Notes under the pieces: model-generated
Database searches by the model: none
Told to the model about the DNA's origin: nothing
The model's input: only the letters and a program-made list of their open reading frames with translations
From: Fictibacillus sp. b24
GTDB lineage: Bacteria; Bacillota; Bacilli; Bacillales; Fictibacillaceae
Length of the DNA: 64,000 nt
Direction: 5' to 3'
Assembly: GCF_030348825.1 (NCBI RefSeq)
Contig: NZ_JAUCES010000005.1
Span: 1,612,001 to 1,676,000 of the forward strand
Made by a program: the position numbers and the translations under genes
In this document: piece by piece, positions 51,631-59,919 of the stretch
How the letters are laid out: each line of letters opens with the position of its first letter
Position numbering within the stretch: position 1 is the first letter of the stretch

Positions 51631-53086
51631 GACTCCGATCAGTAAGAATATTCATGACACAGAAAAGTTCTTAAAAGAACGTCTTGGCATCGGCGTAAGT
51701 TTCGATGTTGGGGTCAGAAAGATTTTTGTTCTAAAAAAAGAACTGCAGCTTTATTATTGTACAGGTCTTTGTGACAGTGAGTTCATCATTATGATCTATC
51801 GTGAGCTTATGGATATGGATCATGGTCATAGGTCACCAGGCAAAGTAAAAGACCTTGTACATAATCATTTGGCTCACCAGCAAGTGGAGCTAACAAAATC
51901 ATTAGATGAAGCCGTAGACAGGATGCTGTCGGGATTAATCGTTATCTTTGTTGACGGTGAGGAAGAAGCCTTTGTTGTTGACGTAAGGAGCTACCCGGGT
52001 AGGTCTCCTGAAGAACCGGATATCGAGAAAGTTGTAAGAGGTGCTCGCGACGGATATACGGAGAACATTATCATCAACACTGCTCTTACAAGAAGACGTA
52101 TTCGAGATGAGCGTTTAAGACACGAAATTATGCAAGTTGGAGAAAGGTCTAAAACCGATGTATGTCTTTCTTATATACAGGACGTTGCAGATCCAGGGCT
52201 CGTTGATCTGATAAGAAAAGAAATCAGCTCTATAGAGATCGACGGGATACCGATGGCGGATAAAACGATCGAAGAATTTATTGTTAAACAAGGCTGGAAT
52301 CCGTTTCCCTTAGTCCGGTATACAGAGCGGCCTGACGTTGCAGCTCAGCATTTAATGGAAGGGCATGTATTGATTATCACGGATACATCACCGAGCGTTA
52401 TTATTACCCCTACGACACTCTTTCATCATGTGCAGCATGCAGAAGAGTTTAGGCAAACTCCATTTATCGGTGCTTTTTTAAGATGGACACGTTTTACTGG
52501 GATGCTCGCTTCTGTCTTTTTAGTTCCGATGTGGCTCTTGTTTTCAATGGAAAAAGAGCTGCTGCCGCCTTTTATTGATTTTATTGGACCAAATAAAACA
52601 ACCAACATCCCATTATTTTTACAGATCATCTTTGCGGAAATTGGGATTGATATCTTGAGGCTTGCCGCCATTCATACACCTAGTGCCCTTTCGACTGCTA
52701 TGGGTCTGATCGCAGCAGTATTGATCGGCCAGATTGCGATTGACGTTGGCTTGTTCGTTCCAGAAGTTATCTTGTATGTAGCAATTGCTGCGATCGGATC
52801 GTTTTCAACTCCAAGCTACGAGCTCAGTATCGCCAATAAAGTGCTGCGGCTCTTCTTAATTGCAATGGTGATGCTCTTTAAAGTCCCGGGGTTTATAATC
52901 GGGTTTACGATTATGATTTTATACATGGCAACCATTAAGAACTTGAACACACCATACTTATGGCCGCTCTTACCGTTTAATCCGAAAGCGTTTCTGCAGA
53001 TTGTCGTTCGGATAGCCGTTCCGCTCTCTAAAGTGCGACCGAGCATCGTGCATCCGCAAAACACAAAAAAACAGCCAACTAATTAA
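51611..53086 (+). CDS. spoVAF: spore germination protein SpoVAF (GerA family)
   Basis: A 491-residue membrane protein homologous to the A subunits of germinant receptors. The N-terminal soluble half contains DVGVRKIFVLKKELQLYYCTG and VDVRSYPGRSPEEPDIEKVVRGARDGYTENI. Four to five C-terminal helices follow (TGMLASVFLVPMWLLF, ALSTAMGLIAAVLIGQIAID, LFLIAMVMLFKVPGFIIGF). The GTG start follows AAAGGAGCG and overlaps spoVAE(a) by 20 bp. It ends the spoVA operon. Confidence 0.93.
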   Translation: MGNAKNKTPISKNIHDTEKFLKERLGIGVSFDVGVRKIFVLKKELQLYYCTGLCDSEFIIMIYRELMDMDHGHRSPGKVKDLVHNHLAHQQVELTKSLDEAVDRMLSGLIVIFVDGEEEAFVVDVRSYPGRSPEEPDIEKVVRGARDGYTENIIINTALTRRRIRDERLRHEIMQVGERSKTDVCLSYIQDVADPGLVDLIRKEISSIEIDGIPMADKTIEEFIVKQGWNPFPLVRYTERPDVAAQHLMEGHVLIITDTSPSVIITPTTLFHHVQHAEEFRQTPFIGAFLRWTRFTGMLASVFLVPMWLLFSMEKELLPPFIDFIGPNKTTNIPLFLQIIFAEIGIDILRLAAIHTPSALSTAMGLIAAVLIGQIAIDVGLFVPEVILYVAIAAIGSFSTPSYELSIANKVLRLFLIAMVMLFKVPGFIIGFTIMILYMATIKNLNTPYLWPLLPFNPKAFLQIVVRIAVPLSKVRPSIVHPQNTKKQPTN

Positions 53087-53149
53087 TCTGTCCCTTGCTG
53101 ATTGTTGAAAATTGTGTTAAATTCATAACTAATTATATATGCCTCATAT

Positions 53150-53375
53150 GAGGTAGAGGCGCAAAACGAATGAGTAGCATATGGAGTTTGTGGATGACGA
53201 TGAAATATGTTGAAAGGTCAATTTGCCGAAGTGTAAAAAGAGCTCCATCTCTTTTTATGCTGGGCCGCTGCTGAAGAAGCAACGGACTGTCACTACAGCA
53301 GTAGTGGAGAGCTATTCCGACATGAGGGTACGGTTATGACAGCCTGCCTTAGTTGCGGCTGTCTTTTGTATTTGT
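53150..53375 (+). ncRNA. lysine riboswitch (L box)
   Basis: The leader holds the L-box landmarks in order: GAGGTAGAGGCGC, GAATGAGTAGCATATGGAG, TTGCCGAAGTG, GCTGGGCCGCTGCTGAAGAA, GACTGTCACTAC and GTGGAGAGCTATTC. It is followed by a terminator GACAGCC...GGCTGTC with TTTTGTATTTG at 53338-53372. The gene downstream is lysA, so lysine should switch off its transcription. Confidence 0.95.
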
Positions 53376-53415
53376 CGGGATTGAATTCTCTATCAACAAC
53401 GAGAGGGGATTTTTT

Positions 53416-54738
53416 GTGAATTTACACGGTACAGCACAGATCGGACAAAATCATCATTTATGGATAGGTGGTACAGATACGGTTGAACTTGCAAAAAAAT
53501 ACGGAACACCACTTTATCTGTACGATGTATCTTTGATAAAGAATAGAGCAAGAGGTTTTAAGAGAGCATTCGAAGAAAAAGGTGTGGGCTACCAAGTCGC
53601 GTACGCCTCTAAAGCGTTCTCCTCCATCGCCATGTTTCAGCTGATCGAACAAGAAGGATTAAGTCTCGATGTAGTTTCAGGCGGAGAGCTTTACACTGCC
53701 CTTCAAGCAGAGTTTCCCGCAGAACGAATTCATTTTCATGGAAACAATAAAAGCTATGAAGAGTTAGAGTTTGCACTTAATGCTGGAGTAGGATGTATTG
53801 TAGTTGACAACTTTTTTGAGATCTCATTACTAAAAATGTTAAGCAGCAAACTCAATAAAAAAGTGAATGTTTTATTGCGGCTCACTCCAGGCATTGAAGC
53901 ACATACACATGATTACATCATTACAGGCCAGGAGGATTCTAAATTTGGTTTTGATTTAGGGAACGGCCAAGCTGATAAGGCGCTGCAGGAAGTTCTTGAT
54001 TATGAAGGTTTTCAAGTATTAGGGGTTCATTGTCATATCGGTTCTCAAATCTTTGAAACAGATGGTTTTACTTTAGCGATCGAGAAGTTATTTGGGCACT
54101 TTAAGAAATGGGAAGAGAGCTTCAACTATTTTCCAGAAGTCGTTAACCTTGGTGGAGGTTTTGGTATTCAATATACTTCTGAAGACACACCGCTTGCACC
54201 AGAACAGTATGTCACGGCTATGATTGAAGAAGTGAGCAAACAGATGAACCGTTTTGAAGGAAGAGGTTTACCTGAGTTGTGGATTGAACCGGGCCGGTCG
54301 CTTGTAGGTGACGCAGGAACAACGATCTATTCGATCGGATCGCAAAAAGAGATTGAAGGTGTTAGACATTATGTTTCTGTTGACGGCGGAATGACCGATA
54401 ACATTCGCCCTGCACTCTATCAGGCAAAATATGAAGCTTATGTTGCAAACAAAATGAACGAAAAGCCTGCACAAACCGTATCCATCGCAGGGAAATGCTG
54501 TGAGAGCGGAGATATGCTGATCTGGGATATCGAGCTGCCGAAAGTAACGGATAACGATTATTTAGCAGTATCATGTACCGGAGCATATGGATACAGCATG
54601 GCGAGCAATTATAACCGCATTCAACGACCTGCCGTTGTGTTTGTTGAGAACGGCGAGGAACAACTTGTAGTGAAACGGGAAACATATGAAGACCTCATTA
54701 AGAATGATGTCCCATTAAAAACAAATGTTTTTGTGTAA
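53416..54738 (+). CDS. lysA: diaminopimelate decarboxylase
   Basis: Final step of lysine synthesis: PLP-dependent decarboxylation of meso-diaminopimelate. The 440-residue alanine-racemase-fold enzyme shows the PLP lysine in VAYASKAFSS, HFHGNNKSYEELE, GVHCHIGSQI, NLGGGFGIQY, IEPGRSLVGDAGTT and the C-terminal CESGDMLIWD and CTGAYGYSMASNYN. The GTG at 53416 follows GAGAGGGG; the frame is open upstream through the riboswitch terminator. It lies after spoVAF, as in B. subtilis. Confidence 0.95.
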   Translation: MNLHGTAQIGQNHHLWIGGTDTVELAKKYGTPLYLYDVSLIKNRARGFKRAFEEKGVGYQVAYASKAFSSIAMFQLIEQEGLSLDVVSGGELYTALQAEFPAERIHFHGNNKSYEELEFALNAGVGCIVVDNFFEISLLKMLSSKLNKKVNVLLRLTPGIEAHTHDYIITGQEDSKFGFDLGNGQADKALQEVLDYEGFQVLGVHCHIGSQIFETDGFTLAIEKLFGHFKKWEESFNYFPEVVNLGGGFGIQYTSEDTPLAPEQYVTAMIEEVSKQMNRFEGRGLPELWIEPGRSLVGDAGTTIYSIGSQKEIEGVRHYVSVDGGMTDNIRPALYQAKYEAYVANKMNEKPAQTVSIAGKCCESGDMLIWDIELPKVTDNDYLAVSCTGAYGYSMASNYNRIQRPAVVFVENGEEQLVVKRETYEDLIKNDVPLKTNVFV

Positions 54739-54808
54739 ATTAGTTTACGGAGCAGTCATTTAACCGTACAATGGTAGTTGTAATGAAGTTGAAGGAGGCC
54801 TGTTTTTT

Positions 54809-55243
54809 ATGAAAAAAGGTTCGATTGAATTTGAAAATGGCGAAAAAATACTTTTTGATTTGTTCCAAGAAGAAGCACCTGGAACAGTAGAAAACTTTGA
54901 AAAACTTGCAAACGAAGGGTTTTATAACGGTGTAACTTTCCACCGTGTTATCCCTGGTTTCGTAGCTCAAGGTGGAGACCCTACGGGAACTGGAGCTGGA
55001 GGCCCTGGTTATTCAATCCCTTGTGAAACAGAAGGAAACCCGCATAAGCACGTAGCTGGTTCTCTATCAATGGCACATGCTGGCCGTGATACAGGCGGAA
55101 GCCAATTCTTTATCGTACATGAGCCACAGCCGCACTTGAACGGTGTTCACACAGTTTTCGGACAAGTTACCGAAGGCATGGAAACAGTACTTCGCATTAA
55201 ACAAGGCGATGTAATGAAAGAAGTTAAAGTTTGGGAAGAATAA
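54809..55243 (+). CDS. ppiB: peptidyl-prolyl cis-trans isomerase B (cyclophilin)
   Basis: Cytoplasmic cyclophilin of 144 residues catalysing proline isomerisation in protein folding. Catalytic motif [19 protein letters not shown], then [37 protein letters not shown]. There is no signal peptide. AAGGAGG precedes the ATG at somewhat long spacing. The gene is followed by a strong terminator. Confidence 0.95.
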   Translation: MKKGSIEFENGEKILFDLFQEEAPGTVENFEKLANEGFYNGVTFHRVIPGFVAQGGDPTGTGAGGPGYSIPCETEGNPHKHVAGSLSMAHAGRDTGGSQFFIVHEPQPHLNGVHTVFGQVTEGMETVLRIKQGDVMKEVKVWEE

Positions 55244-55256
55244 TTTTCTAAAATGA

Positions 55257-55291
55257 AGAAAGCTCCGGAAATAATCCGGAGCTTTTTTATA
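55257..55291 (+). terminator. intrinsic terminator of ppiB
   Basis: AAAGCTCCGGA pairs with TCCGGAGCTTT around a short loop, followed by TTTTATATTT. Confidence 0.93.
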
Positions 55292-55300
55292 TTTATGTCG

Positions 55301-55400
55301 ACTCGTCAATATATGATTAAAATTAGTCAAATTAATCATTAAACTCGTCAAAATAATCAATGAACTCGTCAAATTAATTATGAAATTGGCTGAATGAAAG
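55301..55400. repeat. intergenic degenerate tandem array, 21-bp period
   Basis: GTCAA recurs at 55305, 55326, 55347 and 55368 and a related GGCTGAA at 55389, exactly 21 bp apart each time. Three units begin ACTCGTCAA, one ATTAGTCAA. The array lies between the ppiB terminator and the convergent ypuF gene. Confidence 0.9.
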
Positions 55401-55430
55401 CTCAAATCAACAAATAGTGTGAGTCAACCT

Positions 55431-55943
55431 TTATAAAATTCTGTTTTTCTTCAGTTTTTGTTTATTTCGTTCATCAATAACAGAGGTTCGATCTCTTAAA
55501 GAGTGCTTATGAACGATGCTGTCATCAGTCATGGCTTGTGAGTACCAATCTTCATCTGTTGCATTTGCTTCAAATAAGCATTTTTGTAATAATTCCGTTG
55601 TCAGGGGCAGAGATATCGGCTCAAAGGGTTTCTGTTGCTCAATTTTTTGTTTTCTCTCCCTAATCAGTTCAAACAAGGGCTGTGTTTGTATCCCAAGTTC
55701 CTTTATAGCTGATTCTTCTTTTTCAAGTTTTCGTAAACCGCTCGTAATCATTTTTTTTGCGCCGTTCATGTTACCTCGCCGCTGATGATAGAGTGCGACA
55801 GCAAGTTGGATGAGTCCCGGCCACAGATCACCTTTCATTCCTTCTGCTTTCCAATGTTCCTCAAGAACCTCATGGCATTCAAAATAATCTTGTTCTCTAT
55901 GAAAATGTATTAAGTATTCAATCCATGGTTTTGGGTAAATCAC
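55431..55943 (-). CDS. ypuF: DUF309 family protein, YpuF-like
   Basis: A 170-residue helical protein. The DUF309 motif is clear: YLIHFHREQDYFECHEVLEEHWKAE followed by WPGLIQLAVALYHQRRGNMNGAKKMI. A charged C-terminal tail of about 60 residues follows. The function of the family is unknown. GTG 55943 has AAGGGG 11 bases upstream; GTG 55955 lies too close to that site. It is divergent from scpA. Confidence 0.85.
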   Translation of the reverse strand: MIYPKPWIEYLIHFHREQDYFECHEVLEEHWKAEGMKGDLWPGLIQLAVALYHQRRGNMNGAKKMITSGLRKLEKEESAIKELGIQTQPLFELIRERKQKIEQQKPFEPISLPLTTELLQKCLFEANATDEDWYSQAMTDDSIVHKHSLRDRTSVIDERNKQKLKKNRIL

Positions 55944-56077
55944 AGTCGTCCACACCCCTTAATAAGCTCGATTTTAAGTTTACCACATGCACCGTGTGAA
56001 TAAAAACAAACCGCGACACGAACAAAATATGATATAATTTTATAATACAAAAACGCTGATAAAACTGGGGAAATGTT

Positions 56078-56821
56078 ATGCAATATAGTGTGAAGCTTGA
56101 TGGATTTGAAGGTCCGCTTGATTTATTGCTTCATTTAATACAAACCTACGAAGTGGATATTTATGATATTCCAGTAGCCATTATCACTGAGCAATACCTT
56201 CAATATATACATACGATGAAAGAACTAAAACTGGATGTGGCAAGTGAATTTTTAGTGATGGCAGCTACACTGCTAGCGATTAAGAGTAAGATGCTGCTGC
56301 CAAAGCATGAGGAAGAACTGTTTGAAAACCAGATGGAACTTGAGATGGAAGAAGATCCGAGAGATGAGCTTGTTAGAAGGCTAGTAGAGTATAGAAAGTA
56401 TAAACATGCTGCAGATGAGCTAAAAGAAAGAGAATCCGCAAGAAGTTTAGTCTATACGAGACAGCCGCTTGATTTGAGTCAGTTTGAAAAAGAAGAAACT
56501 GCCAAACAAGTCACGAATGTAACCCTTTATGATATGCTGCAGGCGATGCAAAAAGTCTTTCAAGAGAAGGTTACCCGTGCTCCGAGACAAACGACGATTG
56601 AACGTCAAGAGATTCCTATCGAAACAAGGATGGAACAAATAAAAAGTTCACTTGTTTCAGTAGGAGGACGAAAAAAGTTTACAGAGCTGTTTGATAAAAG
56701 TACAAAAGAGCACGTGGTTGTTACGTTTCTTGCGATTTTAGAACTAATGAAGGTGAAAACCATCAATTGTGAACAGCAAGATCATTTTAGTGAAATATAT
56801 ATAACGATGTTAGAGGAGTAA
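56078..56821 (+). CDS. scpA: segregation and condensation protein A
   Basis: Kleisin subunit of the SMC-ScpAB condensin. The 247-residue protein has the N-terminal helical domain that binds the SMC neck (LDGFEGPLDLLLHLIQTYEVDIYDIPVA), a linker (DPRDELVRRLVEYRKYKHAADEL) and a C-terminal winged helix (VVVTFLAILELMKVKTINCEQQ) that binds the other SMC head. It is followed after 6 bp by scpB. Confidence 0.95.
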   Translation: MQYSVKLDGFEGPLDLLLHLIQTYEVDIYDIPVAIITEQYLQYIHTMKELKLDVASEFLVMAATLLAIKSKMLLPKHEEELFENQMELEMEEDPRDELVRRLVEYRKYKHAADELKERESARSLVYTRQPLDLSQFEKEETAKQVTNVTLYDMLQAMQKVFQEKVTRAPRQTTIERQEIPIETRMEQIKSSLVSVGGRKKFTELFDKSTKEHVVVTFLAILELMKVKTINCEQQDHFSEIYITMLEE

Positions 56822-56827
56822 TACGAT

Positions 56828-57421
56828 TTGGAACGAAATGAAATAAAAGCAGTTGTCGAGGGTTTGCTTTTTGTCAGTGGAGACGAAGGAATTGATAGAA
56901 AACAGATCGCTCAAGTACTGGAGATTGATAGCAAAGATTTGGATCCCATCATTGAAGAATTGAAGGAGAGTTATTCGTCATCAGACAGAGGGATGTCTAT
57001 TGTGGAATATGCGGGATCTCTTCAATTTGTAACAAAGCCGGATCATGCTGTCTATTATGAAAGGCTTGTCGAAACACCAGGACATTCAACACTTTCACAG
57101 GCTGCTCTTGAAACACTTGCAATCATTGCTTATAAACAGCCGATTACGAGGTCTGAGATTGAAGAAGTAAGAGGTGTAAAAACAGAAAAGCCTTTACAGA
57201 CATTATCTGCAAAAGGACTTGTAAAAGAAGTTGGAAGAGCTGAGGGTACCGGTAGAGCGATCCTTTATGGAACAACCAAAGCATTTCTAGAGCATTTTGG
57301 TCTGCAGAACATTAAGGAGCTGCCACCGCTGCCTGAGAACATAAAGGAAGAAAGTGTTGAACAGGAAGCAGACTTGTTCTTTTCAAAGTTTCAGGAATCA
57401 CTAACTACTGAAGATCAGTAA
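56828..57421 (+). CDS. scpB: segregation and condensation protein B
   Basis: Partner of ScpA in the SMC complex, 197 residues with two winged-helix domains. VVEGLLFVSGDEGIDRKQIAQVL and STLSQAALETLAIIAYKQPITRSEIEEVRGVKTEKPLQTLSAKGLVKEVGRAEGTGRAILYGTT are the signature regions. The TTG start is preceded by GAGGAG at the end of scpA. Confidence 0.95.
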   Translation: MERNEIKAVVEGLLFVSGDEGIDRKQIAQVLEIDSKDLDPIIEELKESYSSSDRGMSIVEYAGSLQFVTKPDHAVYYERLVETPGHSTLSQAALETLAIIAYKQPITRSEIEEVRGVKTEKPLQTLSAKGLVKEVGRAEGTGRAILYGTTKAFLEHFGLQNIKELPPLPENIKEESVEQEADLFFSKFQESLTTEDQ

Positions 57422-57435
57422 GGGGGAGTTATGCA

Positions 57436-57807
57436 TTGTTGATTCAGCATATTGAGGGTATTGAGTTAGAAAAAGAAAAGCCGAATACATCAGAGGATTT
57501 TTTCAACCGTTCAGAAGCTACTTATGAATTGAACGGAAAAACACAAACTTTTCACCTGCTTTATGTGCGATATTTTGAAGAAAAACTTCAAGAGGAATTA
57601 ACGCAGCATGACTTCTGGAAAGAATACTTGGATACTTACAAAATACGTGAGATTGCTTCACTTGTTGCGTTGAGCAGCAATCACGCATATTTAAAGCGGA
57701 AACGAGTTTATATAAACGACTATGATGAATTTAGGAATCTTTTTGTTCATTCTAACGAAGGAATATTAAGACCTCATCTGAACGCGTTAAGGAAAATAGC
57801 TAAGTAG
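57436..57807 (+). CDS. protein of unknown function downstream of scpB
   Basis: A 123-residue soluble protein that I do not recognise. It starts with tandem TTG codons at 57436, seven bases after GGGGGAG, 14 bp beyond scpB, so it is likely the third gene of the scpAB operon. Visible segments are YELNGKTQTFHLLYVRYFEEKLQEELTQHDFW, IREIASLVALSSNHAYLKRKRVYIND and a C-terminal RPHLNALRKIAK. No signal peptide, helices for membranes or cysteines are present. Operon context suggests a possible chromosome-related role, which is only inference. Confidence 0.7.
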   Translation: MLIQHIEGIELEKEKPNTSEDFFNRSEATYELNGKTQTFHLLYVRYFEEKLQEELTQHDFWKEYLDTYKIREIASLVALSSNHAYLKRKRVYINDYDEFRNLFVHSNEGILRPHLNALRKIAK

Positions 57808-57838
57808 GACAGCCATTATTTTTTTGGCTGTTTTTTTA
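57808..57838 (+). terminator. intrinsic terminator of the scpAB operon
   Basis: GACAGCCA pairs with TGGCTGT, followed by seven T residues, directly after the TAG stop. The descending arm is formed by the GGCTGTTTTTT end of repeat copy I. Confidence 0.85.
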
Positions 57839-58036
57839 TTTTGTTGCTTCTTTTTTATTGTCATCCTTGAACAGTTGAATGGAGTGGAAGGTGCGAGACT
57901 CCTGCGGGACAGGCGGGCAGGTGAGACACTTAAGAGTGAAACGTAGGAATGTGGCTCACCGCCTGCCCCGCGGAAAGCGAGCACCTGGAACGGAAACCAA
58001 CTACTTTCAAAAGCAACAATGAATATGAAAACAGCC
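57826..58036 (+). repeat. dispersed palindromic repeat, copy I (type copy)
   Basis: Complete from GGCTGTTTTTTTATTTTGTTGC to AATATGAAAACAGCC, with terminal inverted repeats. The core goes from GTTGAATGGAGTGGAAGGTGCGAG to CGAGCACCTGGAACGG; the inner stem pairs GCGGGACAGGCGG with CCGCCTGCCCCGC. The remaining 58037-58209 before the polyketide synthase gene holds nothing I can name. Confidence 0.92.
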
Positions 58037-58209
58037 TTTCTAAAAGACTGTTGCTGTTGAAGTGGTTTGAAGTATTACAAATACTGAATTCAACTACCTT
58101 AAAGAACATAGGTTAGCGGAATCATCCTTCTAAAAAAAGTCTCCGTTTTAAAAGGCTGTTTAAGGGTAAATTACTAAAAAAGGAAATGCAGCAGAAGGAG
58201 AGAGATCAC

Positions 58210-59286
58210 TTGCCAAGAATAGCAGCAGTCGAAACGATAAATCCCCCACACAAACTTTCCCAAGATGAAACGATGGAATTTGCAAGAAACTTATTTCAGG
58301 ATGCTTTCTCAGACATTGAGCGATTATTAAAGGTTTTTCAAAATGGTGAAATCGAGTCTCGTTACTTTGCGATGCCTATCGATTGGTTTAAGAAAAAAAG
58401 AAGTTTTCAAGAGAAAAATGATTTATACATAGATTTTGCCACCAATCTAGGAGCAGAATGTATAGAAAAGTGCATGTCAGATCAGAACCTCAACGTATCA
58501 TATGAAAATATTGACGCTATTTTTTTTATATCGAGTTCCGGACTTTCTACTCCAAGTATTGAAGCAAGGATAATGAATATACTTCCATTTTCATCTCATA
58601 CAAAAAGGATTCCCATTTGGGGGTTAGGCTGTGCTGGTGGAGCAGCTGGTTTTTCAAGAGCCTATGATTATTGCAAAGCTTATCCGAAGTCCAACGTACT
58701 TGTATTAAGTGTTGAGCTATGCTCATTAACCTTTCAGCACGAAGATTTATCCAAGAGTAACTTAGTTGGAACATCTTTGTTTGCTGATGGTGTTGCGTGC
58801 GCACTAATCTGTGGTGATGAATCTGAAACGGGTATGTCGTTAAAAGTAAAACCATATATAAAAGATACGATGTCTACTTTAAAGCCGCATTCTGAAGACG
58901 TGATGGGGTGGGAAGTAAAAGATACGGGACTGTATGTTGTGTTTTCAAGAGATATTCCAAATGTAATCCGAACATGGTTAAAACCCAATGTAGACGAGTT
59001 TTTGGAGAGAAATCAACTTGTTGGTGAACAAATTAAACATTTTATTGCGCATCCTGGCGGAAAAAAAGTACTTGAAGCTTATGTTGATGCTTTAGGAATT
59101 CCATTATCTAAAACAGATATTTCAAGAGATGTATTAATGACAAATGGAAATATGTCATCAGCAACTGTGTTCTACGTGTTAAAAAAGTTTATGGAAACAG
59201 AAAAGCAAGATGGAGATCTGGGAGTAATGGCAGCACTAGGTCCTGGTTTTTCCTCTGAACTTCTATTAGTGGAATGGAGGAAGTAA
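58210..59286 (+). CDS. bcsA: type III polyketide synthase, BpsA/BcsA-like
   Basis: Chalcone-synthase-like enzyme of 358 residues; the B. subtilis homologue makes alkylpyrones from long-chain acyl-CoA and malonyl-CoA. The catalytic Cys lies in IPIWGLGCAGGAAGFSRA, His in HFIAHPGGKKVLEAY and Asn in MTNGNMSSATVFYVL. FSRDIPNVI and GPGFSSELLLVEW complete the fold. I prefer the TTG at 58210, nine bases after AAGGAG, which gives MPRIAAVETI; an in-frame ATG at 58186 has a poor site. It is paired with a methyltransferase gene. Confidence 0.9.
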   Translation: MPRIAAVETINPPHKLSQDETMEFARNLFQDAFSDIERLLKVFQNGEIESRYFAMPIDWFKKKRSFQEKNDLYIDFATNLGAECIEKCMSDQNLNVSYENIDAIFFISSSGLSTPSIEARIMNILPFSSHTKRIPIWGLGCAGGAAGFSRAYDYCKAYPKSNVLVLSVELCSLTFQHEDLSKSNLVGTSLFADGVACALICGDESETGMSLKVKPYIKDTMSTLKPHSEDVMGWEVKDTGLYVVFSRDIPNVIRTWLKPNVDEFLERNQLVGEQIKHFIAHPGGKKVLEAYVDALGIPLSKTDISRDVLMTNGNMSSATVFYVLKKFMETEKQDGDLGVMAALGPGFSSELLLVEWRK

Positions 59287-59289
59287 ATC

Positions 59290-59841
59290 GTGTGGTTTCT
59301 TCTTTTTTGGAGTTTTCTCGTGATTCAAAGACTGGCTGAAGTTAGAATTGCAAAATCAAATGAACAGAAACTTCGAAATAAAGGAGCGGTGGAAGCAGGA
59401 AAAGACCATTATAAATGGATGGTCTTGATGCATGTGTCCTTTTTTGTAGCTTTCTTTTCAGAAGTATATCTCCTAAACGCAAAACCGCCTAGTTGGTGGC
59501 TGATTCCTTTTGTGCTGTTTCTTATCGCTCAAGTCATTCGGATTTGGGCAATATCATCTCTTGGTGTGTACTGGAATACGAAGATATTGCTGCTTCCTGG
59601 AGCGAAAGTGGTAGCGAAAGGCCCATATCGGTTTATGAGACATCCGAATTATACAGTTGTCTCTCTTGAGCTTTTAGTTATTCCTCTAATTTTTGGTGCT
59701 TATTATACAGCGATTCTGTTTACAATATTAAATATTTTAATGTTAAGAGTGCGAATACCTGTTGAAGAAAAAGCACTGATGGAACTGACAGACTACGAAA
59801 ACAGCCACGGTCAAAAACAGCGTTTCTTCCCTAGTCAATGA
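59290..59841 (+). CDS. ypbQ: isoprenylcysteine carboxyl methyltransferase family protein, BpsB/YpbQ-like
   Basis: Membrane methyltransferase of 183 residues with about four helices. The SAM-binding signature GPYRFMRHPNYTVVSLELLVIPLIFGAY and the terminal EEKALMEL are diagnostic of the ICMT/PEMT fold. In B. subtilis the orthologue (BpsB) O-methylates alkylpyrones made by BpsA, and the same gene pair is seen here with a 3-bp gap. The GTG start at 59290 lacks a strong site of its own. Confidence 0.88.
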   Translation: MWFLLFWSFLVIQRLAEVRIAKSNEQKLRNKGAVEAGKDHYKWMVLMHVSFFVAFFSEVYLLNAKPPSWWLIPFVLFLIAQVIRIWAISSLGVYWNTKILLLPGAKVVAKGPYRFMRHPNYTVVSLELLVIPLIFGAYYTAILFTILNILMLRVRIPVEEKALMELTDYENSHGQKQRFFPSQ

Positions 59842-59860
59842 TTGCGGAAGTAAATCCCAT

Positions 59861-59888
59861 TCATAACCTGTCCTTGATTGCATAAACT
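59861..59888 (+). promoter_or_regulatory. putative SigE promoter of dacB-spmAB
   Basis: TCATAAC at 59861-59867 and CATAAACT at 59881-59888, spaced 13 bp, resemble SigE -35 and -10 elements (KMATATT, CATACAMT). B. subtilis dacB is SigE-dependent. Confidence 0.5.
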
Positions 59889-59919
59889 TTTACAAAACAC
59901 CTAAAGGGCGGGATTATAA

